This document shows, one piece after another, positions 20,823 through 31,000 of a DNA stretch of 64,000 nucleotides (positions are counted from its first letter, which is position 1; the number at the start of each line of letters is the position of its first letter). The translations under genes were made by a program, and so were the position numbers. Origin of the DNA: Takakia lepidozioides (taxonomy: Eukaryota > Streptophyta > Takakiopsida > Takakiales > Takakiaceae); assembly GCA_030704615.1 (NCBI GenBank), contig CM060733.1, forward strand, positions 27,340,001-27,404,000, given 5' to 3'. The notes under the pieces were generated by a model. It did not search any database and was not told the DNA's origin. It saw only the letters and a program-made list of their open reading frames with translations.

Positions 20823-22163
20823 GTGATATCAGGATTGGGTCAGCTTCCAATTTCCTTGACTTGGATGGTAACTCATGGACACGGAGATGGAGCATATGCC
20901 CAGTACTCGGTCGATTTGTGGCCTAGAGATCCGAATTTCACTATTGGTTCTGTTGCAAGATGTCTCCGCCAACTTGAGAAACCTACTTGCAAAGAATCAA
21001 GGAATATTTTTGACCATCCATTCCAAAATGATTTTTTTGAGCAATTAATGTGGGGAAAGTCCAGATGCATAGATGCGTTGAAGCCATTACATCCAAGAGC
21101 CCAAAAGGGACCGCGGCCATTGCCTCGGAGATTATATTTGCAAATGGATAATTGTATGAAAGGCAACAAGAATAGGTGGATGTTGGCATTTTTTTCTTTG
21201 CTCACAGCAAAGGGTGTATTCGAAGAAATTCAATTGGGATTTATGAAGGTTGGTCATATGCACGAAGATATAGATGGATTTTTCAGCTATCTTTCAAAAC
21301 AATTGAAATAGAACAGCACTTATGTCCTCTCAGATTTAATGAGACATTTCATGGTTTTTTAGGAGTTGCAGTTTATTCCACAAATCATTCAAGAAGTTCC
21401 TGACTTCAAGGAGTTTGTACATGATCATATTATTGATGGAAAAGAGGCTCTTGTTGGAGCTACTGATATACATGTTTTTCAGTTTTACACGGATTCAGAA
21501 AATTGGCCTGTCATGCAATACAAGAAATTGGCCTGTCATGCAAACCGATTCTGATTGGCTTCCAAAACAAGGTGCAGTTAAAATGTGGAAAACTCTTGAC
21601 GATGGATCTCCTTCACTCCTCGTGGGTGAGCCCAAGTAAGTGCCCATGAGACCAATTTGGGGAGACAACGAAGATGCGGTGCAGAAGCAATCTATCATCA
21701 AATCCGGACTAAAAAAGTATCTGGAGTTTTGGAGAAAGGGAATGAATATTGATGAGCACTATGGAACTGTCATGAAAAAGTATGATCAATACTAGACTAA
21801 TATTCTGGAGGAGCTAGAGCTTCCACTTGAGGACCCAAAAGATACTGGTCTTCTAGAAGGATTTTGGCCCTCTACAAAATGGCGGGAAAGCCACATGAGA
21901 GATGGATTTAATGCTCACTATGACGAATCAAATGATCATGAAGTTGAGGAAATTGTTCCTTATTGTGAGCCAAGGTGTGATCGTCCAAAAGAAGGTCTAA
22001 ATCCGTACAAAGACATTGAAAAAGGATTTTTTATCCTTGTTCGCCTTCATGATCCTAATACATATCCAGTTTGGTTGGGAATGGCATCATCCGATGTAGT
22101 TCGTGATAGAAGGAATATCAATTACAAAAAGGTCTTTGTTGAGTGGTGGAGACCAAAGAAGGG
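20823..22163 (+). pseudogene. DUF7869-type mobile gene, 5' part, interrupted
   Basis: The first frame (to 21,311) carries the block 'LYLQMDNCMKGNKNRWMLAF' and 'KVGHMHEDIDGFFSYLSKQL', the signature of the DUF7869 family, often found in repetitive genes and thought to be an RNase H-like core. Reading continues through frameshifts and stops (21,311, 21,554, 21,637, about 21,795) into 'FQFYTDSENWPVMQYKKL' and 'RPKEGLNPYKDIEKGFFILV', ending at 'VFVEWWRPKKG'. At 22,163 the reading frame is cut by the gypsy element and resumes at 34,643. The gene is decayed. I infer it is itself part of a mobile element because its 3' end recurs at 7.85 kb. Confidence 0.7.
22160..22163. repeat. Target-site duplication of the gypsy element (left)
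   Basis: AGGG here and at 34,639-34,642 flank the 12.5-kb insertion. If the adjoining base is counted outside the LTR the duplication is 5 bp (AAGGG). This length fits Ty3/gypsy integrases. Confidence 0.7.
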
Positions 22164-22250
22164 TGTCGTGCGCATACATATCGCTACACAACTACATCGC
22201 TGTCCAAACCACACCACACATATATGCACAATAAAGTAGTCTACCACAAT
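22164..22250. repeat. 87-bp direct repeat, outer copy
   Basis: Begins TGTCGTGCGC and ends ACCACAAT. An identical copy lies at 22,604-22,690 between the polypurine tract and the 3' LTR. The outer copy lies between the 3' LTR and the target duplication. No copy is present at the 5' end of the element. Confidence 0.9.
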
Positions 22251-22601
22251 GATAACCAAACTAGATAAGGACACACACTCTCAACACAAGAAATATGCAA
22301 TCCCTCAACATCTCTTTAAGATATAGTCGAGCCAGGGGCACCCCAAGCTATGGGGACCACCCCACAACAACCTACACTCCCATCATAAGCACACTCAGAT
22401 CTGAAGAATGCAGGAGCTCGGTCGCGCAGGCTCAACTCGAGAGAGATGAGCTGCGCGACTGCCGCTCTCGTGAAGATAAGACGGACCAGGTGTCAAACTA
22501 AACTTGACACCTGATTTAACACTTGACCTAAATCCAAGTGTTAAATACAAATAACTAGTTTTATGCTAGCTGTTTTCACACTGTGCTTATTTAACTTGAC
22601 A
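22250..22601 (-). repeat. 3' LTR of the gypsy element
   Basis: 352 bp, TG...CA bounded (TGTCAAG to GGTTATCA on the minus strand). It nearly matches the right copy at 34,282-34,638. It contains two adjacent perfect hairpins: 10-bp arms CAGGTGTCAA at 22,487-22,513 and 12-bp arms ATTTAACACTTG at 22,514-22,546. Confidence 0.9.
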
Positions 22602-22603
22602 GC

Positions 22604-22690
22604 TGTCGTGCGCATACATATCGCTACACAACTACATCGCTGTCCAAACCACACCACACATATATGCACAATAAAGTAGTCTACCACAAT
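22604..22690. repeat. 87-bp direct repeat, inner copy
   Basis: Identical to 22,164-22,250. It directly follows the polypurine tract in element orientation, where plus-strand DNA synthesis would start, so by position it should be the first part of the LTR. Confidence 0.9.
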
Positions 22691-22691
22691 C

Positions 22692-22700
22692 GCCCCCCTA
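22692..22700 (-). promoter_or_regulatory. Polypurine tract, plus-strand primer
   Basis: The minus strand reads TAGGGGGGC just upstream of the 87-bp repeat. A purine run next to the 3' LTR is the usual RNase H-resistant primer in LTR retrotransposons. Confidence 0.6.
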
Positions 22701-22947
22701 GCTGGTGGATAGGTCCCTCTACCTCCAGATAGCTACAAGATGTAATAGCCACAGCCGTACTAAGTCCTCTATCACTGTCCCTATTGTACTCAAACTCTAT
22801 AGACCAAGAGGCCGGGTACAAGAGTAGCCCCATCGTTAGTCGCCGTCTTGCAATCTGTGAACTTGAGCCAGGACTCGTGTGTTCAAGGTCTCCTAGTAGC
22901 TGGGCCTTGCGTTTCTTGTTAGCCTTCCATGGTTGTATCCACTCCCA

Positions 22948-23190
22948 CTATCCAATGCAATGTGGACATAACCAATCCCCATCTGGAACCATCTCAAGAG
23001 GTGGAGTCAAGCATCCCATATGCCAACCTCTAGAGCATCGATCACACACCAGCATGGTGGCTGCCCCTTTAGCAGACCCACACAACATGCACCTCAAACC
23101 TGCAGATACCACTGCCAGGTTTGGGTCAATCCTGCCATCGACATTCGGAAGGTGACATGGCGCACAATTACGCACATGGTCCTTCCAAGT
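22948..23190 (-). pseudogene. PHD finger at the C-terminus of the integrase
   Basis: The last open frame of the element contains a full Cys4-His-Cys3 PHD pattern: CMLC, CDRC, a His in 'RGWHMGC', then CPHC at the end, with the usual Trp two residues before the last Cys pair (DGDWLCPHC). PHD fingers bind histone tails, commonly H3K4. It directly continues the integrase C-terminal region ('DHVRNCAPCHLPNVDG'), but one frameshift near 23,195 separates it from the upstream frame. It sits where chromoviruses carry a chromodomain, so a role in steering integration is likely by analogy. Confidence 0.85.
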
Positions 23191-24592
23191 ATGCCATCCC
23201 GACCCTCCAAGACCAAGACGCCTGAGGGCAAGACCTCTCGAACCCTCAAAATAACACGTCCTGCAGTCACATCCAGGGTCGTAGGAGCAGTCTGCTGCAG
23301 ATAGACATAGTCACCAGGGTTGAATCTCCGAACCCCAGGACGATAGCCCCCACCACGTATGGTAGCATACCTCAACGTATCACGGTGTTGTGCAATGGCA
23401 AGGTTCTCGAAAGCCATGGGCATGACTCTCTTGAACAACTCTGCACGCTGCTCACATGCACGTGCCCACACGTCCGGATCGTCAAGGTTAAGAACTTAGC
23501 AGCTTCTCTGCGAATGGATGTAGGCAAATCCGGCTCTCGGCCAAAGAGAAGAAAGTATGGTGAGAAGAGGCAAGTGATGATGCTTGCTGAACCTGTAGCC
23601 CATGGCTAACCAGGGTAACTGAAGGTCCCAATCTCCTAGGTGTCCCTTCTGCAAGCCATACTTGCGCAAACCCCTCTTTACTGTCTGAACAACTCTCTCT
23701 GCCAAGCCATCGGCCTCAGGATGATCCCGAGAAGTGGTGCGGTGGTCTATCAAGGCCTTGTCACACAAAGCCTGAAACTCCCCAAGAACTCTCTCCCTTG
23801 GTCCGTGAGTACCTCAGCTGGAGCACCGAATCGGCTAGCACACAATCCAGGAATGCATACGCAGCTCCCTCACTAGCCTTATCAGGCAATGGAACCAATT
23901 CAATCCACTTGGAGAAGTGCTCCACCATCACCAACACGTACTTGTTGTGGCGCATGGTCAGTGGCAACGGCCCTGCGAAGTCAAGACTCCACCTGTAGCC
24001 CAATCCCATGATCGGAAGAGGGTGCAATTGTGGAGTAGGGGCGTTGAATGAAGCACGCACCCTGTCACACACCATGCACCTAGCCACAAATTGTTGCACC
24101 TCTGTGTGCATACCACGCCACCAATACTGCCCCTGCAGTAGACTATGAGTGCGTCGCACCCCAAAATGCCCCAACTCCTCATGGGCATGCCGCACTAACC
24201 GTGCCCGCTGTGTTGGGTGAGGCACAATCCTCACTCGACCATCCTCCCACACTCGGAGCAGGTGTGTCCCCTCCCACCTGAACCTCTTGGCTCGTTGTAG
24301 GATCCGATCCCTCTCCTTGGCAGTCATAGTGGCTGCCGTGTCTCCCTGCGGAGGTAGTCCAACACAACTGAATCCTCATGTATATCTTTGGCGCCACCTG
24401 CTCATTGCTGGCCTCAGGGTCCTCAGACACTTGATCTACAGTCATCCCTGTTGTAGGTCCAACCTGGCCTTCCGCTGCCAAGATACACAGAAATGCAGAT
24501 GCATGCCATCCGGGCACCATCTCCTCGTCCGTCTCACCATGCCACCGAGCTCCAGTGTCATCCTGCTGGCTCGTGCATGGATTGCGACTCAA
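23094..24592 (-). pseudogene. Integrase (HHCC, DDE core, C-terminal domain), frame-broken
   Basis: After a linker (24,592-24,330), the frame at 24,327-23,761 shows the zinc-binding part 'HAHEELGHFGVRRTHSLLQG' and 'CMVCDRVR', then the core with 'WSLDFAGPLP' (first Asp). A frameshift near 23,850 moves the second Asp block 'LTDQGREFL' to another frame. The frame at 23,768-23,496 holds 'DHPEADGLAERVVQTVKRG' (catalytic Glu). The C-terminal SH3-like region 'FNPGDYVYLQQTAP' follows at 23,471-23,195. The integrase would join the cDNA ends to host DNA. This copy needs at least three frame corrections and is probably dead unless the shifts are assembly errors. Confidence 0.85.
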
Positions 24593-26070
24593 CCCATCTG
24601 CATTCGATTGACCAAACCCGGTCGATGCACCACCTGAAAGTCATACTCTTGAAGGATGAGGCCCACCGTGCAAGCTTCCCCGTAAGCTTGTCTGACTCCA
24701 TCAACCACTTGAGTGGTTGGTGATCCGTGACAAGGGTGAAGAGATTGCCGTATAGATAGCACCTGAAGTGTGCCACGGCCCACACTGCAGCTAAGCATTC
24801 TCCCTCATATGAGCTATACTTAGACTCTGCAGCATTGTTCGAGCGGCTAGCATAAGCCACTACGAACTCTCTTCCCTCATCATCCACCTGTGTGAGCACC
24901 GCTCCAAGCCCCAGCATGCTCCAATCTGTATGCAGCTGAAAAGGACGCCCCCTGATAGGTCGTCTCAAGATGGGCGCCGAGGTCAACCTCGCCTTGAGCT
25001 CTTGAAAAGCTTGTTCTTGCTCATCTTCCCACTGCCACTCCTGGTCCACCTTGGTCAGCTTGGTTAGAGCCTTTGCAATGGCACTAAATCCCTTAACAAA
25101 CCGTCTGTAATAGTTTGCTAACCCCATGAAAGCTCGAACTCGGCTCACATCCGTGGGGCGTGGAACCTGTGCAATGGACTCTACCTTAGTCTGCTGTACC
25201 CCCAATCCTCCAGGATATATCATGTGACCCAGATACTCAATCTGGTTGTGGAAAAACTTGCACTTGCCCGGATGTAACTTCAATCCGTGCGTCCTCAAGC
25301 GCTCAAATACCCCCTGAAGGTGTCTCTCATGCTCCTCCACCGTAGCACTAAAGATGATGATGTCATCTATGTAGCACCGAGCAAACTCCACCCCTGCTAG
25401 AATCCTGTCCATGACTCTTTGAAACTCAGCGGGAGCGTTTTTAAGCCCAAATGGTAAGAACCGCCACTGGTATAGGCAATCCTTCCCGTGCTCATTGATC
25501 CCCCAGAATGCCGTCTTTTGCTTATCCGCCTCCTTGATCGGCAACTGGTGATATCCGGATCGTAAATCCAACGTGCTAAAGACCTTGGAATGCCCAATGG
25601 CATCAAAGATCTCCTCTGGTGTTGGCATGGCATACCTATCGGACTTGGTCTGACGATTTACAGGCCGGTAATCACCGCACATACGTCTCTCCGTCCAATT
25701 GCCATAGACATCCTTCTTAGCTGGCATCACTGTGGCTGAAGCATACTCTCCACCAGAGAGCTCCACCAAACCTGCCTCCCAGAGATCTTGAGTCCTCATC
25801 TGAATCAAAGACCTCTCCATGTCACTGTATCTATAGGGTCTCCGAAAGATTGGCGTGTCAGTGGCCAACTCAATACGGATCTCTTGACCCTTCAGTGCTC
25901 CCAAGTCCTTCAAACTGAAGGCAAAGCAATTCCTGTAAGCCCTCAGGAACCGCCGTATACGTCGTCTCTCTCCTCCGGTGACAATGGGTCCAATGTCAGG
26001 CTCCCAATTGTCCTCCGTAACTGCAACCTTAAGTCCAGTGGGCTTAGAGGTAGAGGACGCGTCCCGTGGT
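24558..26070 (-). pseudogene. Reverse transcriptase and RNase H
   Basis: A long open frame (25,913-24,558, 451 residues) has the full Ty3/gypsy RT set: 'LDLRSGYHQ' (residues 115-123), 'LPFGLKNAPAEFQRVMD' (153-169) and the catalytic 'YIDDIIIF' (181-188). RNase H follows with 'LHTDWSMLGLGAVL', 'SSYEGECLAAVWAV' and 'VTDHQPLKWL'. The first RNase H block is TDWS rather than the common TDAS. The frame continues upstream to an in-frame TAG at 26,075-26,073 through 'RAYRNCFAFSLKDLGAL'. The RNase H end ('VVHRPGLVNRMQMG') is shifted near 24,640. The RT core itself is intact. Confidence 0.92.
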
Positions 26071-26369
26071 TGCTATGCTGCAACCTCTTGAGCAGTACCC
26101 CCTTCCTGCTCAGTCAATGACAAGGCCTCATCCTGCCCCATCATCTCATCATTGAGAACCTCCTCATCCCGAGAAGAATCCCCAACCTCATCCATCACAG
26201 CTGCCTTCGCTGCCAACTCCCTGAACCTCGAGCACCTCCCACATGTGCCATGGATGTCTACACCTCGTGGTCCTCACCGGCTCGCCCCCACTCGCTGCCT
26301 GTACCGTCTCGGTAGGCAGAGAGACCGTCAAGGGAAGTGCACTCCGCACTCTACGTTGCTCAGCCATAG

Positions 26370-27383
26370 CCAAGCTGACAATCCAGGTCAAGCAATTGAG
26401 ATCCATTGCTTGCCCCAACACCTGACGACGTGATGCCTCAGAAAGAGAAGGCACCGCCGTGTGGTCCCAGTGGAAAACCCCATAGCCCGCTCTCGCTCGT
26501 CGGCATTAGGCTCCACTAACTGCTGCAACTGAGCATCCCACAGGAGGCCAGGTCCACCATCCCGAAAAGCATGGGATCCTGGGAAGCTGAGCAGTGTAGG
26601 TAATGCTGCTCGTGGTTGACCCCTGTTGACCACTGCCAAAGGCGAACGGTCATCGTGTCTCACACGTTGAGACTGCCTCCCTGTGTCCAAAATGCCATCC
26701 ACGGTGAGGTGTGCTGGCCGCTGCACCCCATCAAATGCACGCTTGAGCAGTGCGGGTGGCATCAAGTTAGTCCACCATAGTCGTGGACGATGAGCCCGTG
26801 ACCCCACTGCAGCTGCATCCAGCAACACTGCTGACCCAAGCCACGACCGGACTTGATGCACACTGGCCATCACCCTGGCCCGAGAATCACCCATCAGTGG
26901 CACATTCTCCAAGATGTATGCCGGAGATACAGCCTGATGAAGCTGCAAGTGGCGCAAAATCCGCACCATCTCCCAAAACAGACCCGTCCTCGAGTCTCGC
27001 AATCCATTGCCATGCCCGGCTGATGAATGCCCTTGGCAGGGCCAACCTGCCACTACCAGATCAATGGAGCCAACCTGCTCCAAATCTGCGCCCCCAACGA
27101 AATGTCTGCTGGCAAGGCTTGTTGGTATCCACGAACTGCAGACACGGCAACAAGTCAGGGTACTGCTGTACCAACTGAGCACATGGCGCAGTGAGACGCG
27201 TCGTGCAGTCTCATCCCTCTCCACATACAGGTAACGCCTTACCCGTACACCTGCCTGTAGCACAGCAGCCAATCCGGTGCTGATCCCGCCAAACAAGTCC
27301 AGAAGGCAAATGCCTTCATCCGGGCCGCTGCCACACAAGAGGTGTGGTGTCCAATGGCGACAACTGAGGTGGCCCTGGTGCAA
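26370..27383 (-). pseudogene. C5-cytosine DNA methyltransferase embedded in the retrotransposon
   Basis: Lying between protease and RT, this frame has the ordered motifs of a DNMT3/DRM-like cytosine methyltransferase: motif I 'LLDLFGGISTG' (residues 28-37, AdoMet binding), 'YVERDE' (53-58), motif IV 'GWPCQGHSSAGHG' with the catalytic Cys at residue 116 (about 27,036), motif VI 'ILENVP' (157-162), and motif VIII 'SRAHRPRLWWTN' (195-206), close to the animal DNMT3 form. Motif IX/X ('ERAMGFSTG' then 'SRRQVLGQAMD') is split by one frameshift near 26,465. The enzyme would place 5-methylcytosine, plausibly on the element's own DNA. DNMT-bearing gypsy elements have been reported in charophytes. It is not certain whether this copy is functional, because of the frameshift. 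Confidence 0.93.
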
Positions 27384-27448
27384 TCACCGCACTCTCCTCC
27401 TCTCCTGACGGTACAAAAGCTTCTACCCAAGCTTGTTGCACCCGTCCA

Positions 27449-28368
27449 TCAGCAGCTGCTGCAAATCCTTGCTCGTACCCCACAACGGAGTGTGAGCAAC
27501 CATGGCAGGCAACTCCGCCGTACCATGCATGTCATCCTGCTCTGCTGGAGGTGGCACATCCTCTGCATGGGCATTGCCTTCCAGCAACTCTCCAGGCCAA
27601 CTAACTGCAGCTGTGAAAGGCGGCTAGTGTTGGCATCTTGCCCCGCTGGGCAGCTGCAATACCCCCAATGAATGTCACAGGAGCTGTGCACGGCGACCAT
27701 CCCTGACTGCCATCCAGGCCTGTAGGATGCTGACTCCTCCCAGAAATCCAGGGTGAAGCCCATGGGGTATAACACTGCCCCACCAACGAGGACATCGTAA
27801 GAGACCGCGTCTGTCACAATGGCCTTGGCTCGCATCACTGAGCCATCTACAGGATGATCCGGCTGCAGTCTAATAGCCAACTGATGCCGTGTCATGCCGC
27901 GAGCCTGCTCTGATCCTCCCAGAGATGTCTGTATCTGGAAAGGACAAGGCTCCATATCCGCCTCCATGAGGCCCAAACCTGCAATAGCAGCTCTGCCCAA
28001 CATCAGTGGCTGAGCTCCGAGTCCAACAAGACCCGCAGTGGCCGGTACTTCTTGCCTGCCGGTCCACTCAAAGTGAAAATGCCTCCCTGGTTGTCTAACA
28101 AGACAACTCCAGGTGTCACCATGGCGCGCTCAAAGGCTGGCCTAGCTGGCAGCTCCGTCAATCTGGCAGCTGCAGCTTGCCAGGGCGCTGCCGTGGCAGT
28201 CTTGACCCTCAAATCCGAGGATCCCTCTGCCACTACACCTTCCACTAACTCCGCAGAAGATGAAGTGACCTCCCCACTCTCACAGAGTGTTGCTGCTAGT
28301 CTGAACACTGCAGCTGGTCTCACCCCGGCGTCGCAATCATGGTTGCCGAGAACAGTGGGGCTTGACAC
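27449..28368 (-). pseudogene. Retropepsin-like aspartic protease
   Basis: The minus frame to 28,003 ends with 'PLRVLLDSELSH', and the next frame starts with 'MLGRAAIAGLGL'. The active-site Asp-Ser-Gly is therefore split by a one-base shift near 28,013. The downstream part 'CPFQIQTSLGG', 'AIVTDAVSYDVLVGGAVLYP' and 'TLDFWEESASYRPGW' matches the fold of gypsy proteases that use a D-S/T-G-A motif. It would cut Gag-Pol. After 'YRPGW' the frame continues without recognised domains to 27,449, just ahead of the methyltransferase. Confidence 0.75.
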
Positions 28369-28369
28369 A

Positions 28370-28814
28370 CAGAGGTGGCTGCCCCCAATAACACACCGGC
28401 TGCACTAGCCTTGGTAGCAGGAGTCAATGCTGCACGTGTAGCTCTCCCCAATGGCATAGTAACCTCCGCCTCGGTAACAGTCGGGCGAGAACTAGGTGCC
28501 ATGGATGGCGTCGACACAGTCTCCGCCAATGTGAATGACTGAGGAAGCCTCGCCTGACGGCTTGCCTCCCCACGCTGTGGATCCAATTCCACCTCTGCAC
28601 CTCGTGGCTCAGGAACTCGTGCTGCTCCTCGAGTCACGGCTGCAGCAGACTCCACCTGCTCTAGTGGTAGTGCTGCTCCGCACATAAATCCCATGCCTCC
28701 CATATCTCCTCCCTCAGGAGCAGGAGGTGGACCATCCCGCCTGGGAGCCGGTACCGCCTGAGCTATAGCCATGGCAGCGAGCCTCTGCTCTAGCTGCTGA
28801 AGCCGGTTGGCCAT
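28370..28814 (-). pseudogene. Linker between Gag and protease
   Basis: Low-complexity Ala/Pro/Glu-rich frame beginning with 'RLQQLEQRLAAMAIAQ', a short coiled-coil-like start. No domain is recognised. It is shifted against both neighbours. Confidence 0.5.
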
Positions 28815-29180
28815 GCCTTGTCAACACCCTGACCTCCGCGTCCTTGGCCATGTTGAGCTTGCCCTTGGCCTGCACCTCGTGCCCGACCACCTCGTCCTCT
28901 CTGGGCTGGTCCACCTCGCCCCCGGCCACCATTGTTCCCTTGGAACTGGCCTGGGCGCAACTCAGGATGCAAGTCATAACACTGGGCATCTCCATGCCCA
29001 TACTTGCCACAATGCCCACACTGCAACTGTGCAGGCTGTGCTTGTGCCGGCCTTCTGCCACTCTCTGGGCAATCTCTCTTGACATGGGGTCCTCCACATG
29101 TCCAACATATCACCCCTGGTTGCTGTTGGCCTGCAAAAGATGCCACGGGCCTCTGCACCTGAGGTCCCCTGTAAGCTCCA
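28790..29180 (-). pseudogene. Gag CCHC zinc knuckles (nucleocapsid)
   Basis: Contains two knuckles, 'CWTCGGPHVKRDC' (C-x2-C-x4-H-x4-C) and 'CGHCGKYGHGDAQC', followed by a Gly/Arg-rich tail ('GGRGRGGPAQRGRGGRARG'). This is the usual RNA-binding end of Gag. Confidence 0.85.
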
Positions 29181-30080
29181 TGGAACTTGGGCTGGGCAAC
29201 CTTGCCCCCCTGACCACGCTGTTGGGCAGTCCCTTGTGCTGTGGGCTGACAGCTGTGCCCCGTACAGGCATGTCCTTGCCAAATCCAATTGTAACAACTC
29301 GCTCCTCCACCATGTTGAGCTCAATCCGCTCAGCCAGCAGAAACACATCTGCTAATGTGGGTTGGGCTGCTTGTAACAGGGTTGCATCTCGCACCCTTCT
29401 CTTGAGCTCCTTGTCCAGAATTCCATACCAAAACTGGATTGCCTGAGCTTCAGTAACCCCTTGGGTCACACTTATCAAGCGCCTCATACGAGTGTACGCC
29501 TCTCGCAGGCTCTCACTGGGTTTGCGCTGGAAGTCTTGCAAACTTCGCAGCTTCTCTGTCCGTACACCTTGGTAGTTCCTCCGCAACTCCTGGAAGAACT
29601 CCACCACCGGGTTGAATCTAGGCACATGTGTTGTAAGTGGCAGGAGGAGTAGTAGCACCTTTTGAACTGGTACCACCTGCAGAAGTACCAGCACTACTTG
29701 CTCCACTACTAGTGCTGGCAGTGGGAGCTATTGGTACTGATGCAGCTACTGGTCGCGTCGTGCCTCGAGTAATGGAGACGTAGTCAGGTGACCAATACAT
29801 CCTCCACTCCTCAATCTCTGCTTCATGTCCTCGCCTGAACTCGTGGTAATCGTCCATAGGCGGGCCTTCCAAATGCTGGAACAGTCCCTTCCACGCCATG
29901 AATGGGGTGAATAGCTGTGGATTGCGCATCTGCTGCAAATCACACCAGCTGTCGAACTCCTGGATAAAGTCATCCAACTCGATTGTGCCCACAGCTCCAG
30001 AGTACCTACGAGGCCCCTTGGTAGCTCCATACATCTCCTCCATGTCGTCCCACAACAATGGCGAATGAAAGTGCACACCT
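29180..30080 (-). pseudogene. Gag capsid region
   Basis: The N-terminal frame (30,076-29,618) contains 'ELDDFIQEFDSWCDLQQMR' and ends in a Ser/Thr/Ala-rich stretch. After a shift near 29,640, the frame to 29,250 has the retrotransposon Gag block 'NPVVEFFQELRRNYQGV', 'SLREAYTRMRRLI' and 'FWYGILDKELKRRV', then 'LLAERIEL'. It would form the capsid-like particle that packages element RNA. Confidence 0.8.
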
Positions 30081-30179
30081 GTTGATGAAGCCTCCGAGTC
30101 TGTGTCTGACTACAGTATTGAGGGTGGCGGTGAAGGTGGTCTGAACCGAATACCTCGTCTTGTGAACCCACTCTCACTG

Positions 30180-31000
30180 TACTGCTGTAGCCGTACTCCC
30201 CTCAAAACCCTTGGGTAACTCCGTAATGACACTCACAATGTGCACCTCCTCCACGTGACACTATAAGGCTCTAGTACTAATCTAATAGTGACACGGGTGG
30301 GCACCTGTTGCAGTCTAAGGGTCATATCCCAATGGCTCAGGGCACCTGCACCTGCATCCACCGCAAGAACTCCTATGGTTGGCTGGTCATCAACCCAGCC
30401 TCACCATAGAAGAAACACTGGTGGTCTTGCTGGTCATCACTCCAGCCTCACCACCGACAGCATACTCTAGGATTGACCGGTGATCAAATCCGGCCTAATC
30501 CCTATGAAAGCAAGCGCCCACAAAACCAACATGGCGCACAGTCAAGCATGCAGGTGTTGGGGGGGATCCAAACACAAGAAATCAAAACATCAACACCCCC
30601 ACACCAAAATCCAGCAGCAACGCTGATCCTGCAGAATATCCCAGCCCAAAACCCGGACTGACTGGCCTCCACCAAGAGAGGCTTTGGCAACTACAAGTAC
30701 AAGGTAATGAAAATAGTACAGAGATGGAGGGGAAGAATAGAAGCCCGCCCAAGCAAGATCTAATCCTGATCTATGCTATCAACTTCCAGACTTCTCTCAA
30801 AGTGCCTCGCTCTGCTTGATGGTAAGGTGTAGGAGGTATATCTATGTCCAGAAAAACCTGCCACTAACCTTGTCCCAAGCTACAGTAGCTCGCTCTAACC
30901 AACCCTCCTCCTCTTTCTGCCAGGTAGAGACAAAGCAACACTCTGCTATCTCCCGCTCACTGAACACTAAAGAAAACAAAGGTAGGGTCTGATAGTCTCT
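30180..31000. other. Element leader next to Gag, nothing recognised
   Basis: Untranslated-looking region of the gypsy element. A 'ctggtcatcac(t)ccagcctcacca' block is repeated at about 30,385 and 30,434. No coding region supported. Confidence 0.4.

Noticed and set aside
26188-26454. Separate small gene downstream of the DNMT
   Set aside because: Its beginning ('SRRQVLGQAMD') is DNMT motif X in another frame, so it is the displaced end of the methyltransferase.
24287-29652. Many + strand frames across the gypsy element
   Set aside because: They are antisense to clear Gag/Pol domains and arise from high GC content.
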